Origin: an uncultured Alphaproteobacteria bacterium
GTDB lineage: Bacteria > Pseudomonadota > Alphaproteobacteria > UBA8366 > GCA-2717185
Direction: 5' to 3'
NCBI GenBank assembly: GCA_943788635.1
Contig: CALSRA010000040.1
Coordinates: 1 to 64,000 of the forward strand
Length of the DNA: 64,000 nucleotides
Part shown: in pieces, positions 63,290-64,000 of the stretch
How the letters are laid out: each line of letters begins with the position of its first letter
How positions within the stretch are numbered: position 1 is the first letter of the stretch
The notes under the pieces: generated by a model
Databases searched by the model: none
What the model saw: only the letters and a program-made list of their open reading frames with translations
Told to the model about the DNA's origin: nothing
Program-made: the position numbers and the translations under genes

Positions 63290-64000
63290 GTGGCTGACAA
63301 ACCGATACGCAACTTTTTCAGATACTGGATGTGTGCCCTCGCCCTCGTCTGTGGCCTTGCCATCGCCCCGCCCGCTTTCGCCGCGAAGGATACGCTGGTC
63401 ATCGGCATCAGCCAGTTCCCGCGCAACTTCAACCCGAACATCGAATCGATGCTGGCCAAAAGCTACGTGCTGGCAATGGCGCGGCGGCAGATCACCATCT
63501 ACGACCCGAACTGGAAACTGATCTGCCTGCTGTGCACCGAGCTGCCGACTTATAAAAATGGCCGGGCCAAGAATGAAAAAACCGCCGACGGCAAGGACGG
63601 GATCGCCGTTACCTATTCGCTGCTGCCGCAGGCGGTCTGGGGCGACGGCACGCCGATCACGGTAAAGGACGTGCTGTTCACCTGGCAGGCCGGGCGGCAC
63701 AAGCAAAGTGGCTTCGGCAATTCCGAACTGTTCGAGCGCATCACGTCCATCGATGTGATCGACGACAAGACCTTCACCCTGCATGTCAACAAGCGGACCT
63801 GCGACTTCGCCGGGATCAGCGGGCTGGAACTGCTGCCCGCGCATATCGAGGAAGCGAATTTCGCCGAGCCCGTCGAATACCGCAAACGCAGCGCCTATGA
63901 GACCGATACGACCAATCCGGGGCTGTGGTACGGGCCATACCGGATTGCGGAAGTCGTCAGCGGATCGCATATCGTGCTGGAGCGGAATCCGAAATGGTGG
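63290..64000 (+). CDS. Peptide/opine-type ABC transporter binding protein, 3'-truncated by window
   Basis: The GTG start at 63290 lies 1 base after the GST stop and behind ACGGAGG. The product has an export signal (MCALALVCGLAIAPPAFAAK), then TLVIGISQFPRNFNPNIESM, VTYSLLPQAVWGDGTPITVK and DVLFTWQAGRHK, the SBP_bac_5 (OppA/DppA) pattern. At least 237 residues are visible and the gene continues past 64000. It should capture peptides or similar solutes, with permease genes expected downstream. Confidence 0.92.
   Translation, partial: MADKPIRNFFRYWMCALALVCGLAIAPPAFAAKDTLVIGISQFPRNFNPNIESMLAKSYVLAMARRQITIYDPNWKLICLLCTELPTYKNGRAKNEKTADGKDGIAVTYSLLPQAVWGDGTPITVKDVLFTWQAGRHKQSGFGNSELFERITSIDVIDDKTFTLHVNKRTCDFAGISGLELLPAHIEEANFAEPVEYRKRSAYETDTTNPGLWYGPYRIAEVVSGSHIVLERNPKWW

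Overview
The window reads as an alphaproteobacterial chromosome, most like a marine or soil Rhodospirillales-type organism. The call rests on family content: an Alph_Pro_TM/TIGR02186 membrane protein, a DUF3572 protein, HspQ, MotA/MotB, a protocatechuate branch, and high-GC codon use nearly everywhere. No rRNA, tRNA or CRISPR array was recognised.

Region 1 (1-5460) is an AT-richer accessory island between the tail of an AtuA-like gene and resumed GC-rich sequence. It carries a DUF6338 membrane protein with a 58-aa partner, a TIR-like (DUF1863) protein and a caspase-like protease. An IS1380-type element separates the TIR and caspase genes, and an IS5-type element splits the caspase between its His and Cys catalytic motifs. 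It looks like a decayed TIR-caspase (Thoeris-like) defence locus.

Region 2 (5.4-28.2 kb) is mixed metabolism: HpaI-type aldolase, RidA, ACMSD-like amidohydrolase, beta-helix protein, NicC-like monooxygenase, a thiolase-like/DUF35/DehI/SDR operon, a PhnD-like binding protein coupled to a hybrid histidine kinase, a TauE/TIGR02186/TusA sulfur set, glycerate 2-kinase and a truncated HD-GYP gene beside an IS21 scrap. A second IS5-type copy splits a PAS histidine kinase. Many genes here carry single-base frameshifts in short homopolymers, which points to base-calling error as much as to real decay.

Region 3 (28.5-43.5 kb) is the most unusual part. A co-oriented minus-strand cluster encodes a tetraheme c554-like cytochrome, a double cyclic-nucleotide-binding protein fused to four [4Fe-4S] motifs, a diheme b-type membrane protein, a membrane-anchored decaheme cytochrome with a Cys-rich N-terminus, a pentaheme cytochrome, an outer-membrane beta-barrel, and a membrane-anchored NADH/FAD/[2Fe-2S] reductase. 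It is followed by glutamate dehydrogenase and a strong terminator. An MBL-fold hydrolase and an acetolactate-synthase-like enzyme lie just upstream. CRP/FNR-like palindromes occur inside the cluster. It looks like a quinone-linked respiratory or transmembrane electron conduit without an obvious named counterpart.

Region 4 (43.5-64 kb) holds the MotA/MotB stator, RumA/TrmA-type RNA methyltransferase, Tam, an isocitrate/isopropylmalate-type dehydrogenase, a GrdB-like selenoprotein with an in-frame UGA and an adjacent SECIS-like hairpin, a thiolase, a 2-keto-3-deoxy sugar acid block (dgoA, dgoK, KDA-dehydratase-like), a quinate/shikimate-to-protocatechuate block (AroE-like, pcaG, pcaH, dehydroshikimate-dehydratase-like), hspQ, pyrE, a chemoreceptor, a crotonase, a GST and the start of a peptide-type ABC binding protein.
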